Assembly (NCBI GenBank): GCA_030248215.1
Contig: JASANG010001872.1
Coordinates: 62,001 to 126,000 of the forward strand
DNA length: 64,000 nucleotides
Reading direction: 5' to 3'
DNA from: Enoplolaimus lenunculus
Lineage: Eukaryota > Nematoda > Enoplea > Enoplida > Thoracostomopsidae
Shown here: piece after piece, positions 23,187 to 34,675 of the stretch
Position numbering within the stretch: position 1 is the first letter of the stretch
Layout: each line of letters opens with the position of its first letter
Translations under genes and position numbers: made by a program
The notes under the pieces: model-generated
Seen by the model: only the letters and a program-made list of their open reading frames with translations
What the model was told of the DNA's origin: nothing
Database searches by the model: none

Positions 23187-26100
23187 ATGGTAAGCCTCCT
23201 ATTACTAATTGTTTTAATTATCATTTTAATTACCTTAGCAGAGATATCCAGTTTAAATACGGCTGACATTTACAATACAGAAAACGGTAAGTTTTAGCTT
23301 TAGTACCACTACTGTGCATGGAAAAGAACAATTCCGTATTAATTATCAGGTTGAGGTATTAGGTGTATAGGGTAGGGAGACTAGAAAAAGTTATTTTTTC
23401 GATATTTTGTCTTTCTGTAAGTTAATTTCTAAGTAGCTTTAATGCAATTTTAAAAGCTTTCATGCTCTGGTTACTTAAACAGAAAGCTTATAAATAAATT
23501 TTTGTCAAAATTTCGCGGATTATTGTTAAAATTTGCAAATTCAACGTTATTGTAATCACTTAATTTTACTTCACCCTCGAATTCGGCTTCAGCTCTGCTA
23601 AAATTTGTCTATCTCCGGTCAGGTCTTCGATTTTTTCACCTCATGTTGCACCAAATCACGTAATATGGAGAAATAATTATGGAAGTCTACGGATTAACCG
23701 CAAAATTTCGTTGTAACCATATCGTCACGTAAAATTTACCAATTCTGCATAATAAGAGTGTATTTAACGATAAGGTTTAGGGGTCAGTCAACCCTTTTTT
23801 GAGATTTTTGTAAACGTTTTTAGATACTTTTTCAATTTGTAACACAAGGTCCATTGGAAATTTTGGCCAATGTTACTTTTAGGGGCGTAACTGTAGATTA
23901 AGCATATTCCTAAGCCTAAGCGTAAGCGTTGCAAAAATGTGTTCCTAAGCCTAAGCCTAAACCTAAGCAAAAAATGTAATCTAGAATCTAAACCTACACT
24001 TTTATAGACCCACCAGAAACTTGGACGCCCTTTAAAGTGGGCCGAAATTTTAATAGTATAAACGTGACGTAGCTTGGTTTTCCAAAATCTTGGTTACGCG
24101 AAAAAATTGCGCAATCGCAAAGTATTCTCAGTCACAGATTTTTATACAAAATCTTATCCTTAAGAGAACCATCATGATCACCGATATAATTTGATTTTTA
24201 GACGAAATTAACAACTGGAACAGTGACGAGCTGACGCAAGAGTTGTTTATCGATTTGTTTAAAGATTACGACAAAGAAATCAGACCAGCGTCTGAAGAAC
24301 ATCCGGGTCCTACCAAAGTCAATCTTGGGATACAACTGACATTGTTGGTTGCAGTTGTAAGCATTTGATTATGTTTGTAAAAAAGTAAACACCTGTTTTA
24401 TAGATCTTACATTTAATTTAATTCGTTAATCATTTTACTGATACGCAGGTGCGCAGACAAGATTTCATTTTATACCACTTTGAACAAAATTGTTTTGCCT
24501 CTGGAATGCACAAGGTCGTTTTGTTAATATTTGTAAAATTGCTTTTTGACACTGTAGAACATTCGAGAAATTTCCGGAACGGAAAGTGGCGCCCAAGAGT
24601 AGAACACATCACCAGCGAGGCGAGCGAAAAGTTGAACACCACTGTAGTGCTATTCTTATTATAAAATCTTGTGTTTAATTCCTATTCAGTGAGCATAGGC
24701 GTGGTGATTTGCTTGGATCTGCGAGTGAGAAATACATGTGCTGTACTCCTACAATTATATTCACAACAGTGGTGGATCCAGGACTTTTCGATGACAAGGA
24801 TTACTTGTTGTGTTCTGAAATATTACAGTTTTAAAGGGCGTTTTAGCAAATATTTTGATGTTTTGTGATTCAGTAATTGCGTCGAAGGCCCAGATTTTGT
24901 GAACTAGTGCAGTAACCACTTGATATTTTTTACCCAGCACATTCTGAGCTCGATATATGAACTATCGCAAACTCAGCACATAGGACTGGTCGGGGGGATA
25001 CGTTCCGTCATCCCCATGGCTCGTCCCCTGATACATCCCTGATGAGCACGAGATATGGTAATAAGTATTTGCGTTAGTCACTGGCCAATTTTTGTTTCCA
25101 ATCTCCAACTTTTGCGGTGTGGTGTACAAGTATCTGTACCGGTGTCAGTATCGTGTCGGATCCAAATGTCGGTATTTATATCGGTATCGGTATATCTGTC
25201 ATCCACAGAACCCTTTGGCTGGGCGCTTGGCTGTATCAAACCTGCTACATGCAACAAAGAGTATTTTCAGAATGAACGAAATCAAGTCATTCAGTCCAAC
25301 GTTTGGTTGCTCATGGTTAGTTACAGCTTACAGATGGCATATCGTTGAAATCCGATAACTTTACTGAAAAGCAGCATTTGCACCTGTTTTTGTATTGTAC
25401 ATTTTCTGACACGTTTTCACACTGAAAAATACTGTTAAACAGAAAAACGCTGTTAACGCATGGGTAAAATGAACGGAATTGAAATTCATGTCACGTAAAG
25501 TGTTTAAGCATAATTGCTAAACCTGAGCCTAACCCCTTCTCACATTGAGTTGCCTATAGGCAACTCAGCGCAGTGTATATACGTTAAATATCGCACTGTG
25601 TTTAACAATTGCAACACGTATACATAGTACTCAATTAGCACAAGACGTGAGAGCCCCCTCGGGCTCGAGCGTCAAGCTCCTATAACTGAGTGGTGATGGT
25701 ATACGCTTCCCACTCCAGTCACCGGAGTTCGAATCCTAGCATGAAAATAGGTCTCAGGGGAAATAGAAAATATTCATGTGAGAAAGGGTTAAGCATAATT
25801 GCTAAACCTGAGCTTAATCTTAATAATTTTTGGGAAAGTGTACAAAAGCAAGGCAATGTATTGGTTTCAGGAATGGAATGATTATCAACTAAAATGGGAT
25901 CCCAACCAATATGATAACATTACCTACATGAGAATTCCCGCTGACAAAATATGGTTACCAGATATTGTTTTATTTAACAAGTTGGTTACAATTTGATTGC
26001 ATATATAATTGGCGCAGCATTGCTGGAAATTGATCAGTTGTCTTTAAACATTTTTTTGACAAAGCTTAGTCGTAAGCTTGTATATATGAGGATTCGGTAT

Positions 26101-29100
26101 TTCAATCTCTTGGGGTGGAGTATGACGTTAAATATTTGTTCTTAATGCGATATAATATTTTTGGTCAATTCGATTGCACCTCTCGCGATAACATAACCGC
26201 CCTTGATAGGCCAGGCTTCTAACACACCGAGAGGTGAAGCTTTTGCTTGATTTCAACCTTCTTAATTTCCTTTCTCGCAAGCAGTTCACGCAATTTATAA
26301 ATTGAAAAATCCACTGTAACAAGAATATTTTCAATTTCATCTAAGATCCAATTTCAGTCTAGGATTTGAACCTCAGTCTCGGCACTGCTAAACACTGCGC
26401 ATTGTATAGTTGTATTTACGCGTATACAGTTTATATTAGAGCTCATTATAGTTTACTCTATAAACCAACAGGTTCTAGCTCAATCCCCGCTCTGTAGGCC
26501 TGCTTTTTCAGCTGGTTAGTTAAAAGGTCTGAAGTCCCGGTTCCTACCTAGACTGATAATATTTACTGTAGTGACCGGAATAACAGTGGGGTTCCCCTGA
26601 AAGTACGTTCCTAAGTATAACCTTGCATTTTATAAAAGTCTAAGCGGATTGATACAAGACAAACGTTTAAAGCTTCAAGTATAACCTTGCATTATCGCTC
26701 AAGCATATCAGTAACGAAGGGTAGCGGAGCGTGGGTCAAAAATAAATAACAGTCCGTAACCGGATAACAGTGGTCACCCTCTGGAAAGGCCAAATAAAAA
26801 TCAGTCAACCTCTTATTCGGGTCACTACAGTATAAATACAGTTTATTCTTTGAAATGTTAACCATTTTGCTTAAAATTATTTTAAGCGCAGATGGCGTTT
26901 ATGAACCGACATACTTTTGCAACGTCATACTCGACTATAAAGGTAGAATTCGTTGGCTTCCTCCTGCAATCTATAAAAGTTCGTGTATTATTGATGTAGA
27001 ACATTTTCCATTTGACGAACAACGATGCACAATGCGTTTTGGATCTTGGACTTACTCAAAGTCTGAGGTGTGTATTTTGGTTTTTGTTCGGTACCGTAGC
27101 GGGCCAGTAGCCAAAGGAACCTTGCTTGTAAGTCAACAAAAACCTTGGTATGCACCTCTTGAAAATTTTTTAGCCACCCTAGCAAAGATAGCTGGCTACG
27201 TGCTTTGCCCGATAACACGCCGGGCCATGGAAAGCCTCAAGGCACCATAGAAAAAAATTTTAACCCTATAAACGGTTTTTAGTTGTTCCAACGGCACGCG
27301 GCATTACGCTTGTAAAATTGTTTGGCCATTCCTAGCCGGTTGAGATGGCTACGCGCTTGTGCTTGTTAACTAAATTGTTTATAGTGTGTAAAAAATGATA
27401 AGAGTTCAGAGAATCAATTTATAACTTGAAAAGCGTAATATAACAGTTCTTGGGAGGTGTCACCTAACTGTGTGAAAACTGTCTCTTACTGCTGAATCCA
27501 GGCCGGCAATGTCAAACAATGCCTCGATTTCACTTGTTATGTAAGATAACCTCCGTCTCATAAAACTAAAATTTACTCAACTTTCATCTATACTGAATCA
27601 AAAGTTGCAAAATTTATTAGCAACCGTCAATTGAAATTAAAAATTGGATAAAAATAATTTCAATTGACGACTACTATCAACAAATAAAAATTTGTTGAGG
27701 GCAACCGTCAATTGAAGTTTCAAAACTCCACACAGCGTGCGCACGTTATTGTGGACGACGCACTACTCTGTTCTAATGCTTTGAAACGTATCATTAATAA
27801 TAATACGTGTTTTGAAAATGCAAATCGCCCGTGTAAATTTTATACGGGCCTGATGTCTAAGCCTTAGCGTAGAACTGATCCTTAACCTAAGCCTAAGTGC
27901 AAGCTTAAAAATAAACATTAAAATAAAAGTTTCAGCATAGTTATAAGCCTTTTAGCATCCCAGTCTCCCTGTCTCCATTGGGCAGGCCTCTATAGTTAGC
28001 ATTGACCGCCCGAAGTATACTTTTCAGATTGAGCTTGGATTTTTTCGTGAAGTTAACGCAGTTGACTTGAGTCAGTATGCGCCCAGTTCAATATGGGATG
28101 TGATCGATGTTCCAGCAACAATTAATCGCAAACAAAACCGTATAGATTATACGCTCGTGTTACGACGTAAACCGTTGTTTTATAGTTGGGTACGGTTTTT
28201 ACACTTTTTCTTTAATATATCAAACCACAGGCTGTATACAATAGCATAAGTGCAATATCTTCTACAACAATGGGGACTACCTACGATGGAGTGCAATATA
28301 TGATGGTGTTGAAAAAAATCACGCAAGTCCAGCCGGCGAGAAGCCAAACCGTATTAATTTCAGCATTATTATCTAATAATAAGCTTTGATTTATCGGCTT
28401 ACTACTTAAGAGTCGCTTCATTTTAAATTAGCAAACATTGAGTTTACTCATAAAAAATTCCATTGCCTGACACCGGCCGCCTCGTTTTAAGAGTTTCCAC
28501 AGCAGTGAAATTTGAATAAATTTTTAATACGTAAATTTTCCTCACCGCTCAGCACTGCGCGTATAAAAGATGAATTATCAATCACGCGACGTCTGATTGA
28601 TTCGCATAAACAACGGCAGATCCTGGAGAAAATGTTTCGATTACAATATCGAAACATGTTTTGGATATCATTTGCGTACAATAGTGGAATGTCATTTTTA
28701 AGTTTGCGCCTTCGTTGAAATACTTCTATTTAACCAGCCCATGTTACGTTAAGGGGCGTCCAGGTTTCTGGTGGGTCTATACAAGAGTTGGTTTAGATTC
28801 TAGATTACATTTTTTGCTTAGGCTTAGGCTTAGGCTTAGGCTGAGGCTTAGAAACTAATTTTTGCATCGCTTAGGCTTAGGCTTAGGAATACGCTTAACC
28901 TACTATTACGCCCTTCAAAGTAACATTGAACAATTAACCAAACGAAAATATATCTAAAAATAAGTAACCTTCGCGTTATAACTTTTTCATCGCATTTGTT
29001 TTGCACCATTTGCAGATTTATAGACCTTTGATTTACTATCGCTTGTTTAAAATAGCATGACTTTACTAATGTCAGATAAAGGTATGTTACTAAACATGAA

Positions 29101-32100
29101 AATGCCACCCCTGAAATAAAACTATTGTACTACAACAAAATATAAGTGTCCAGTCAATGTGAAATGGCCAAAATATAATTTCGAGACAGAATATATAACT
29201 TCAAGTGTTTCAGTGGCACTATCAGTATTCTAGGTTCTACTCATTCCAACGGTGCTAATGGCGTTTCTCAGTTGCAGCGTATTCTACGTTCCAACGAACG
29301 CTAAAGAGAAAATCGGTCTTTCGATTTTTATCCTCGTCTCAATCGACGTTTTTTTGCTTTTGGTATCGAAAATTTTGCCTCAAACTTCAACGTCGGTTCC
29401 GTTGATGGTCAAGTACCTATTGATGACTATGATTCTGAACGTAATCACAATTCTTACCACAGTGATTGTTGTGAACATTTACTATCGTGGCCCGTGTACA
29501 CACGAAATGCCTGACTGGATTCATACTGTGTTTCTACGATTTATGAGCCGATTACTGCTGATGACACGACCGAAACAAGAACAAATTCGACCGGAAACTA
29601 CTGAAGCGTTAGAGTTGTTTAAAACGGCCGCTCGGTTTCGACGAATCAGTTCAAAGACAGAATGCTTTGGTAAGAGTTCAGTTAGCGTTCCTACTTTTTG
29701 ACTTATTTCAAACGCCATCCAGCGCGGTATTTCACTGTCAAGCATTGCCGTATATGTGTTGCAGGCCAATCTGCTATTTAGGCCAATTATTTAATGGCCA
29801 AGCGGACAACAAATATATTGTGCCACCCGCATCAGCATTAATGTTCATATGGCGTGCACTGAAGCTATTTATTGTGTGCAATTTCTTTCTGAACTTTGTG
29901 TTGTAACCGCAAACTGTTCATCTGATTATAAAATTTGTATCATAAAGTATTCTGACCGGCGTGCTTTGTGGGAGTTTAAAAACAGAATCCTTTTTATCCA
30001 TAAGTTCGACCTTCTGCTTACGATATTTTTTCGTTTCTTCAGTTTAAGCCTTTCGTTGAAACCAGTTATTAAGGTCCAGAACAAGATGTGTTAAGCCTTA
30101 AACGCTTGAGTGAGATACTGCAAATTCGGCAGTGAAAATTAACTCTTGAAATAAATATTATGACTACTGTTCGACTTTATTAATGTACAAGTATATTGTG
30201 AAGAAAAGTTAGCATAAAAGCTTTAAACATTTTAGATTCAGTATATTTTTTGTAGGCGAAAGAAAAATAAGTCCTTTATTATCGCCATTGTTGACACCTT
30301 CACATCATCCGCACTGCGCACTATCAAACGAAACAAACGCAGAAGCGACTGGCTCGTCTCCATGTAAGATGTACCTAAAGGCATGATTAATTCCTTTATT
30401 GTCAGATGTTCAGCCAACGCAATTTCAGACTTTCGTTATAAATTAATATGAAACTTAGTATTTCAAATCTGCTTAAGTTGTTCCATTGTTTGTAAAAATT
30501 GTTCAGATTTGTATATGTCTATACTCAAGAAAGGTAGTGTCGAGTCCATACCCACTACTAATTAATCCCATTTTATTTCCGTATTGTACGTTAAATTTTT
30601 AAATTCATTCCAGATTTTAACCATTAAAGAAAGGGCTTCACATTGTATGCGAAAATTTTAACAAATTTACTACAACTTTCTAGCAGAAAACTCTAACTTA
30701 TATTGATTAGATTTATAGTATAGATTGAGCGTGAGCTCGCAATTAAAGACTATGCTTAAAACCAACCACGTTCTATTCCAAATATTGCAATTCCAGGTCA
30801 CTGAGAAAACCACCCGTCTTCCGTACCTGCCTCAAAGGGAGAGTCTGGGAGATTAGCCCACGCATAGCAAATTTGTTGCCCCAGGCACCTCTCTCTAAAA
30901 TAGTTTCAATCTCGGTTGTAAGTCATCTGAAATCCTTGCATGTCTCTTCGAAAACTTTTATCTTCTAGCAAGTTTTGTTGGCTACAGGGCTTAAAGTGAT
31001 ACGACGGAATGAGGTCGTTTGTTTACATTAAATTTCCAAAATGGCTAACGAAAATTTTAGTGCAATCCAAAGCTGTAGTTAGACGCAAACGAAGACGGCA
31101 TACGTTAGATTTTGGTCTAATTTCGCCAAACTCGTGGAAGATCATTCGCATCATTGAATATATTACTGGACACTTGAAAAGCAATCAAGAAAATAAACGA
31201 GTACGTAAAGTGGGCAGCTGTTAAATCGTCATTTTATATTCAGCTCCATACCAGGGCGTAAACAGATAATAAAAATACCGAAAACGGAAACATAAAGTGA
31301 TCGAAATATAGGAGACGGAACACGGAAAACGGATATCGAAGTATAAAAAGTTTCGAAGATGTTTTATTTTTCTGCCAACACAATTTAGACGTTTATATAT
31401 TCATTGGGCTTTCTAAAATATTAAAGACACAACGACGGGTGCACAAAAATTTGGAAGATTTTTGATGAATTTAGTAATTTTTATTTTATTTAGAACAACT
31501 ACCGCATATGTGCAATCACAAATTGCGAGATATACGTGGTTTATCACTAATTTTGATCCTAAAAATATTAATGGAATTTTCCGATGACACTCTGTCCCGT
31601 ATGGTGCCGCAGGTGAAAAACTTTAAACTGTGCTCCACGTTAAAAAAATTTTATACGCGGCACACGTTGAATCAAACTAAATTAAAACCAGAGGTTTGAC
31701 AAGCAACCGGAGTTGAAGCACGTTTTGTAATAAAAATGATGTTAACCCCCCCCCTTTTCACATTGAGTTGCCTGTAGGCAACTCAGCGCAATGTATATAC
31801 GTTAAATAGTATATATCGCACCGTGTTTAACAATTGCAACACGTATACATAGTACTAAAATCACCACAAGACGTGAGAGCCCCCTCGGGCTCGAGCGTCA
31901 AGCTCATATAGCTGAGCGGTGATGGTATACGCCTCCCACTCCAGTCACCCGAGTTCGAATCCTAGCATAAATGAAGGTCTCAGTGGAAATAGAAAATATT
32001 CATGTGACAAAGGGTTATATTTGCTAATGCATGGTTCACAATAAGGAGTGACATGGCGATGGAAAATTTCTTGTCATTCCGACAAATTAATAACAAATTT

Positions 32101-32903
32101 ATAAAATATTTTATTTCAGTTTGCAAACTGAATTTCAAAAAGTTGGATAAATTTAGCGGAAGAGAAACCCCTCATTATATTCAGGTTCAATTCGCGATAG
32201 CGTATTGATGAATTAATTTCAGTCTGCAAACAGACTGCAATGTGAAACACAGCAAGCAGGAATTGAATGATTTTAAATTTTGCAATCTCAAAGTCAACAA
32301 AAATTTTTTAAAATTTAATTACCTGGAATGGATTTTTGTACTAGTGCACATATAGAAGAATTGAATCGCGTTTAATTTTACGTAGTCTGGAATTGAATTA
32401 AATTGAACACTGCAAAAAATGGTCAGTCAACTTGAAACTCTCCGAAAGACGCTTTTCGGGACTACACAAACTGAGTCAAATTCGACTCCGCTAGAGTCAA
32501 ACGTGCAAATCGGCGAGTCGAATTTGACTCTGATGGAGTCAAAAATTTTGACTCAATTTGTGTTGTCCCGAAAAGCCTATTTCGGAGACAGTCAATTTGA
32601 CTCACCGTTTTTTGCAGTGTAGAACCGTTTCTGCATAGTGAGTGATGCCAAAATTTTCTTTTTCAACTTTTTCTGAGAAAGCTCAGCAATTAATAACAGC
32701 AAAATTTTGTGTAATATTTTCAGATTGCAGACGACTGGAAATATGTCGCAATGATTATTGACCGCCTATTGCTGTATGTATTTTTTGCCGTTACCATCAG
32801 TGGAACGGTTGGTTTGTTATTGTCAGTACCGAACATATTTGACATTGTCGATCAAGCAAAGGTGCTGAAGCAACTTAAAGTACATTATAAATGGTTGGAT
32901 TGA
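23187..32903 (+). CDS. Nicotinic acetylcholine receptor subunit, non-alpha type
   Basis: Ten exons join in phase: 23187-23286, 24202-24356, 25271-25315, 25871-25980, 26887-27067, 28028-28189, 29234-29669, 30256-30363, 31061-31200 and 32724-32903 (1,617 bases, 538 aa, normal for the family). Residues 1-18 are a signal peptide ([18 protein letters not shown]). KDYDKEIRP and [14 protein letters not shown] open the ligand-binding domain; loop D holds W97 and W102, loop A reads [10 protein letters not shown], and the Cys-loop is C170-C184 enclosing FPFDEQ. No adjacent Cys pair precedes M1, so it is a non-alpha partner in a heteromeric cation channel. M1 is near 245-268, M2 278-297, M3 309-332 and M4 489-512 after [14 protein letters not shown]2 is odd: Gly, Phe, Val and Asp at 2', 6', 9' and 12'; Glu is kept at -1' but Lys replaces Gly at -2'. 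The M3-M4 loop is basic (RRKRRR). Five of the nine introns hold element copies. Expected site is the plasma membrane of nerve or muscle. Confidence 0.93.
23865..24038. mobile_element. Family D element, copy 3
   Basis: ATGTTACTTTTAGGGGCGTA, CCTAAGCCTAAGCCTAAACC, AATCTAGAATCTAAACCTAC, CCACCAGAAACTTGGACGCC and CCTTTAAA. Same orientation as the copy at 22081. It lies in receptor intron 1. Confidence 0.65.
25529..25792 (+). mobile_element. Family C TTAA element with tRNA-like core, copy 3
   Basis: Left CTAACCCCTTCTCACATTGA, right GTGAGAAAGGGTTAA. A-box-like TAACTGAGTGGTGATGG, exact B-box GTTCGAATCC. It sits in receptor intron 3, between exons 25271-25315 and 25871-25980. Unusually, 29 bases on its left (25504-25532) are repeated on its right (25789-25817) with a single difference, far more than the TTAA duplication expected of piggyBac-type insertion. 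Confidence 0.8.
26567..26830. mobile_element. TIR element family A, copy 3 (internally deleted)
   Basis: CTGTAGTGACCGGAATAACA at the left, TTATTCGGGTCACTACAG at the right, with TA on both flanks as a clean target duplication. It is in reverse orientation to copy 1 and lacks part of the interior. It lies in receptor intron 4, ending about 55 bases before exon 5. Confidence 0.8.
27097..27230. repeat. Family L-like dispersed repeat in receptor intron 5
   Basis: GGGCCAGTAGCCAAAGGAAC, CCTTGCTTGTAAGTCAACAA, and further AGCTGGCTACGTGCTTTGCC. The GTAGCCA...TGGCTACG end pair resembles family L. It starts 29 bases after the donor of exon 5, and the open frame running into it from that exon is not coding. 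Confidence 0.4.
28738..28926. mobile_element. Family D element with TTAGGC array, copy 4
   Basis: The best example of the family: ends CCATGTTACGTTAAGGGGCG and CGCCCTTCAAAGTAACATTG. Positions 28815-28850 carry four successive TTAGGC units followed by a degenerate one, and a second shorter run lies at 28869-28885. It lies in receptor intron 6. Confidence 0.75.
29751..29799. repeat. Family B end fragment
   Basis: TATATGTGTTGCAGGCCAAT then CTGCTATTTAGGCCAATTAT. Only one end of family B is present. It lies in receptor intron 7, about 80 bases after the donor. Confidence 0.6.
31742..32018 (+). mobile_element. Family C TTAA element with tRNA-like core, copy 4
   Basis: Left TTAA then a run of nine C and TTTTCACATTGAGTTGCC; right GTGACAAAGGGTTAT, so the right TTAA has one change. 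A-box-like TAGCTGAGCGGTGA and exact B-box GTTCGAATCC. It lies in receptor intron 9, in the sense orientation of the host gene. Confidence 0.75.
32407..32620. mobile_element. Family H palindromic TIR element, copy 1
   Basis: Ends ACACTGCAAAAAA and TTTTTTGCAGTGT. Long inverted repeats extend inward through GAGTCAA..TTGACTC motifs and a TTTTCGGGACTACACAAACT block, so nearly all 214 bases fold back. It lies in receptor intron 9, ending 103 bases before the last exon. The 67-aa ORF it contains is a by-product of the palindrome. Confidence 0.8.
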
Positions 32904-33125
32904 CGTACACTGCTGCCGTAGAGTAAACTATGAACACCGCAATGTTCCATTCAGTTTCGGCTTGGCCGAAAAATGAACATTTTTGAGACGTCCTGGGGGC
33001 CGTATCTTTTATAAAAGAAGTAAAATTTGGGGGTATAGATTTTACCATCGTTTTTCCTGAAATATTTGGTCCTGCTTCAGCTTTTTTAGTTGTCAGTTTA
33101 GCTATCTTAAATGGAAATTTGTTGT

Positions 33126-33275
33126 ACACTGCAAAAAACGGTGGGTCAAATTGACTCTCCGAAATAGGCTTTTCCTGACTACACAAACTGAGTCAATATT
33201 CTACTCCACCTGAGTCCAATTCGACTCAATTTGACTCCGGCGGAGTCGATTTTGACTAAGTTTGTGTAGCCCTGT
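33126..33275. mobile_element. Family H element, copy 2 (right end lost)
   Basis: It starts ACACTGCAAAAAACGGTGGG, continues through the GAGTCAA motifs and GTTTGTGTAG, then loses similarity; the right terminal block is missing. It starts about 220 bases after the receptor stop codon, so it may lie in the 3' untranslated region. Confidence 0.65.
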
Positions 33276-33491
33276 GGAAAACATTGAAGCTTAGAGTTCA
33301 ATTTTACAGAAAGTGCCACTCCAATTTCAGGCTGCGGTCCTCCTGGATTTTGCCATTCCTACTTTAGATCTACCTTTGTTAATAATTGTTTCATTTGCAT
33401 ATGTTTCATTGCACATATGTGTAGCACCAATATACATTGAGGATACTTGTATATGTACTACTGCAAACTTCTTACGCTTGCTATATATTTA

Positions 33492-34405
33492 TACAGCGCA
33501 AAAAATGGTGAGTAAAATTGACTCTCTGCAAAATAGGCTTTTCGGGAGTACACTAATACGGGATTCACGTTATAGATGGGGCATCTTGCAACACGTTTTG
33601 TCCAAGTTGATTCGACGTCAACATAAAATTTTGTGATCTGAATAGCGGTTATGTAGACAAAATGTAAATGTCACATAACATTGACTTACAAATCATTGAT
33701 CTCAAGCAATCATCGCATACATATAGCCATTTGTCAGATGATACTACGAGACATTTATGCGAATATCACATGATATTCCAAAATTCTATTAAATGTCATA
33801 TGATATTATGCAGGACAATGGAATTTGTGCGCGCTAATAAAACAGTACCTAAAAGTCATAATGCAACATTAAATGATTTCGAAAGTTGAATTAGCTTCTT
33901 TCTACGCTTCTGTTTCTCCGCTGAATTTTTCTCAAAATATATTCCTAAAGTACAAATAATTCAAATATCAAATTTTAGTATCATATGACATTCTACAGGA
34001 CAATCTAACTAGTTTACCACAACTTTGCAGATTCCAACACATCATATGATACTCGCAGACAATATTTGGAATATCATATGATACTGCAGTACAGACAGTA
34101 GATGTTGCATCAGGATAGCAAACAATTCAAATTTTTTGGATCTGATCGCGGATAAAAACGATCAGACAAAATATTACCACTCAGCTATAGTCATAGGGAC
34201 AAAACGTGTTCCAGGCTGCCCCATTTAAAACGTGAACCCCGCATAAAACTGAGTCAAATTCGACTCCCCCAGAATCAAATTCGACTCAATGAGCGACTCG
34301 GGGACTCGAATTTTACTCCGGCGGAATCGAATTTGACTCAGTTTGTGTAGTCCGAAAAAGCCTGTTGCGGATAGCGTCAATTTGACTCACCATTTTTTGC
34401 AGTGT
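33492..34405. mobile_element. Family H element, copy 3, split by element I
   Basis: Left arm from ACAGCGCAAAAAATGG to about 33554, right arm from about 34247 to TTTTTTGCAGTGT at 34405. Together the arms equal one H element; about 690 bases of unrelated sequence lie between them. The interruption falls in the conserved CTACACAAACTGAGTC block. Confidence 0.75.
33556..34243. mobile_element. Element I, TIR element nested in family H
   Basis: Its ends are inverted repeats of about 45 bases: ACGGGATTCACGTTATAGAT then GGGGCATCTTGCAACACG on the left, and on the right CAAAACGTGTTCC..TGCCCC then AAAACGTGAACCCCGC. TAA appears on both sides as a likely target duplication. The interior repeats ATCATATGATA-like palindromes about five times (33765-34085). 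No transposase ORF; the 73-107-aa ORFs are not recognisable. Confidence 0.7.
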
Positions 34406-34675
34406 AACGTCCTAACAATACAATAAAAGTAGAAGACTCTGTTGCGCAGTCGGTTAGTAGGCTGAAGTTATAATCAGTGTATAAAGAGTCGCTGTCGGAG
34501 TTCGACCGAATGTTTAGGGCTCCATTCTTTGTGTATGTTATAAAGTTGTAAGTCTTTTCAAATGGCAAAACAATTGAAACAAAAATTTAGAAAATATTTA
34601 AGATAGTCCAGCAATTTGCGCACGGTCTCACTGACTTTTTTAAAAAATTCAGAAAACCTGGCGAAAATCAATATA

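Noticed and set aside
24430-24664. Two opposed 70-aa ORFs in receptor intron 2
   Set aside because: Not in phase with flanking exons and no family features; the adjoining receptor exons join correctly without them.
25640-25745. Functional tRNA gene within the TTAA element
   Set aside because: A and B boxes are present, but the acceptor and T stems do not pair properly in any copy, so it is tRNA-like only.
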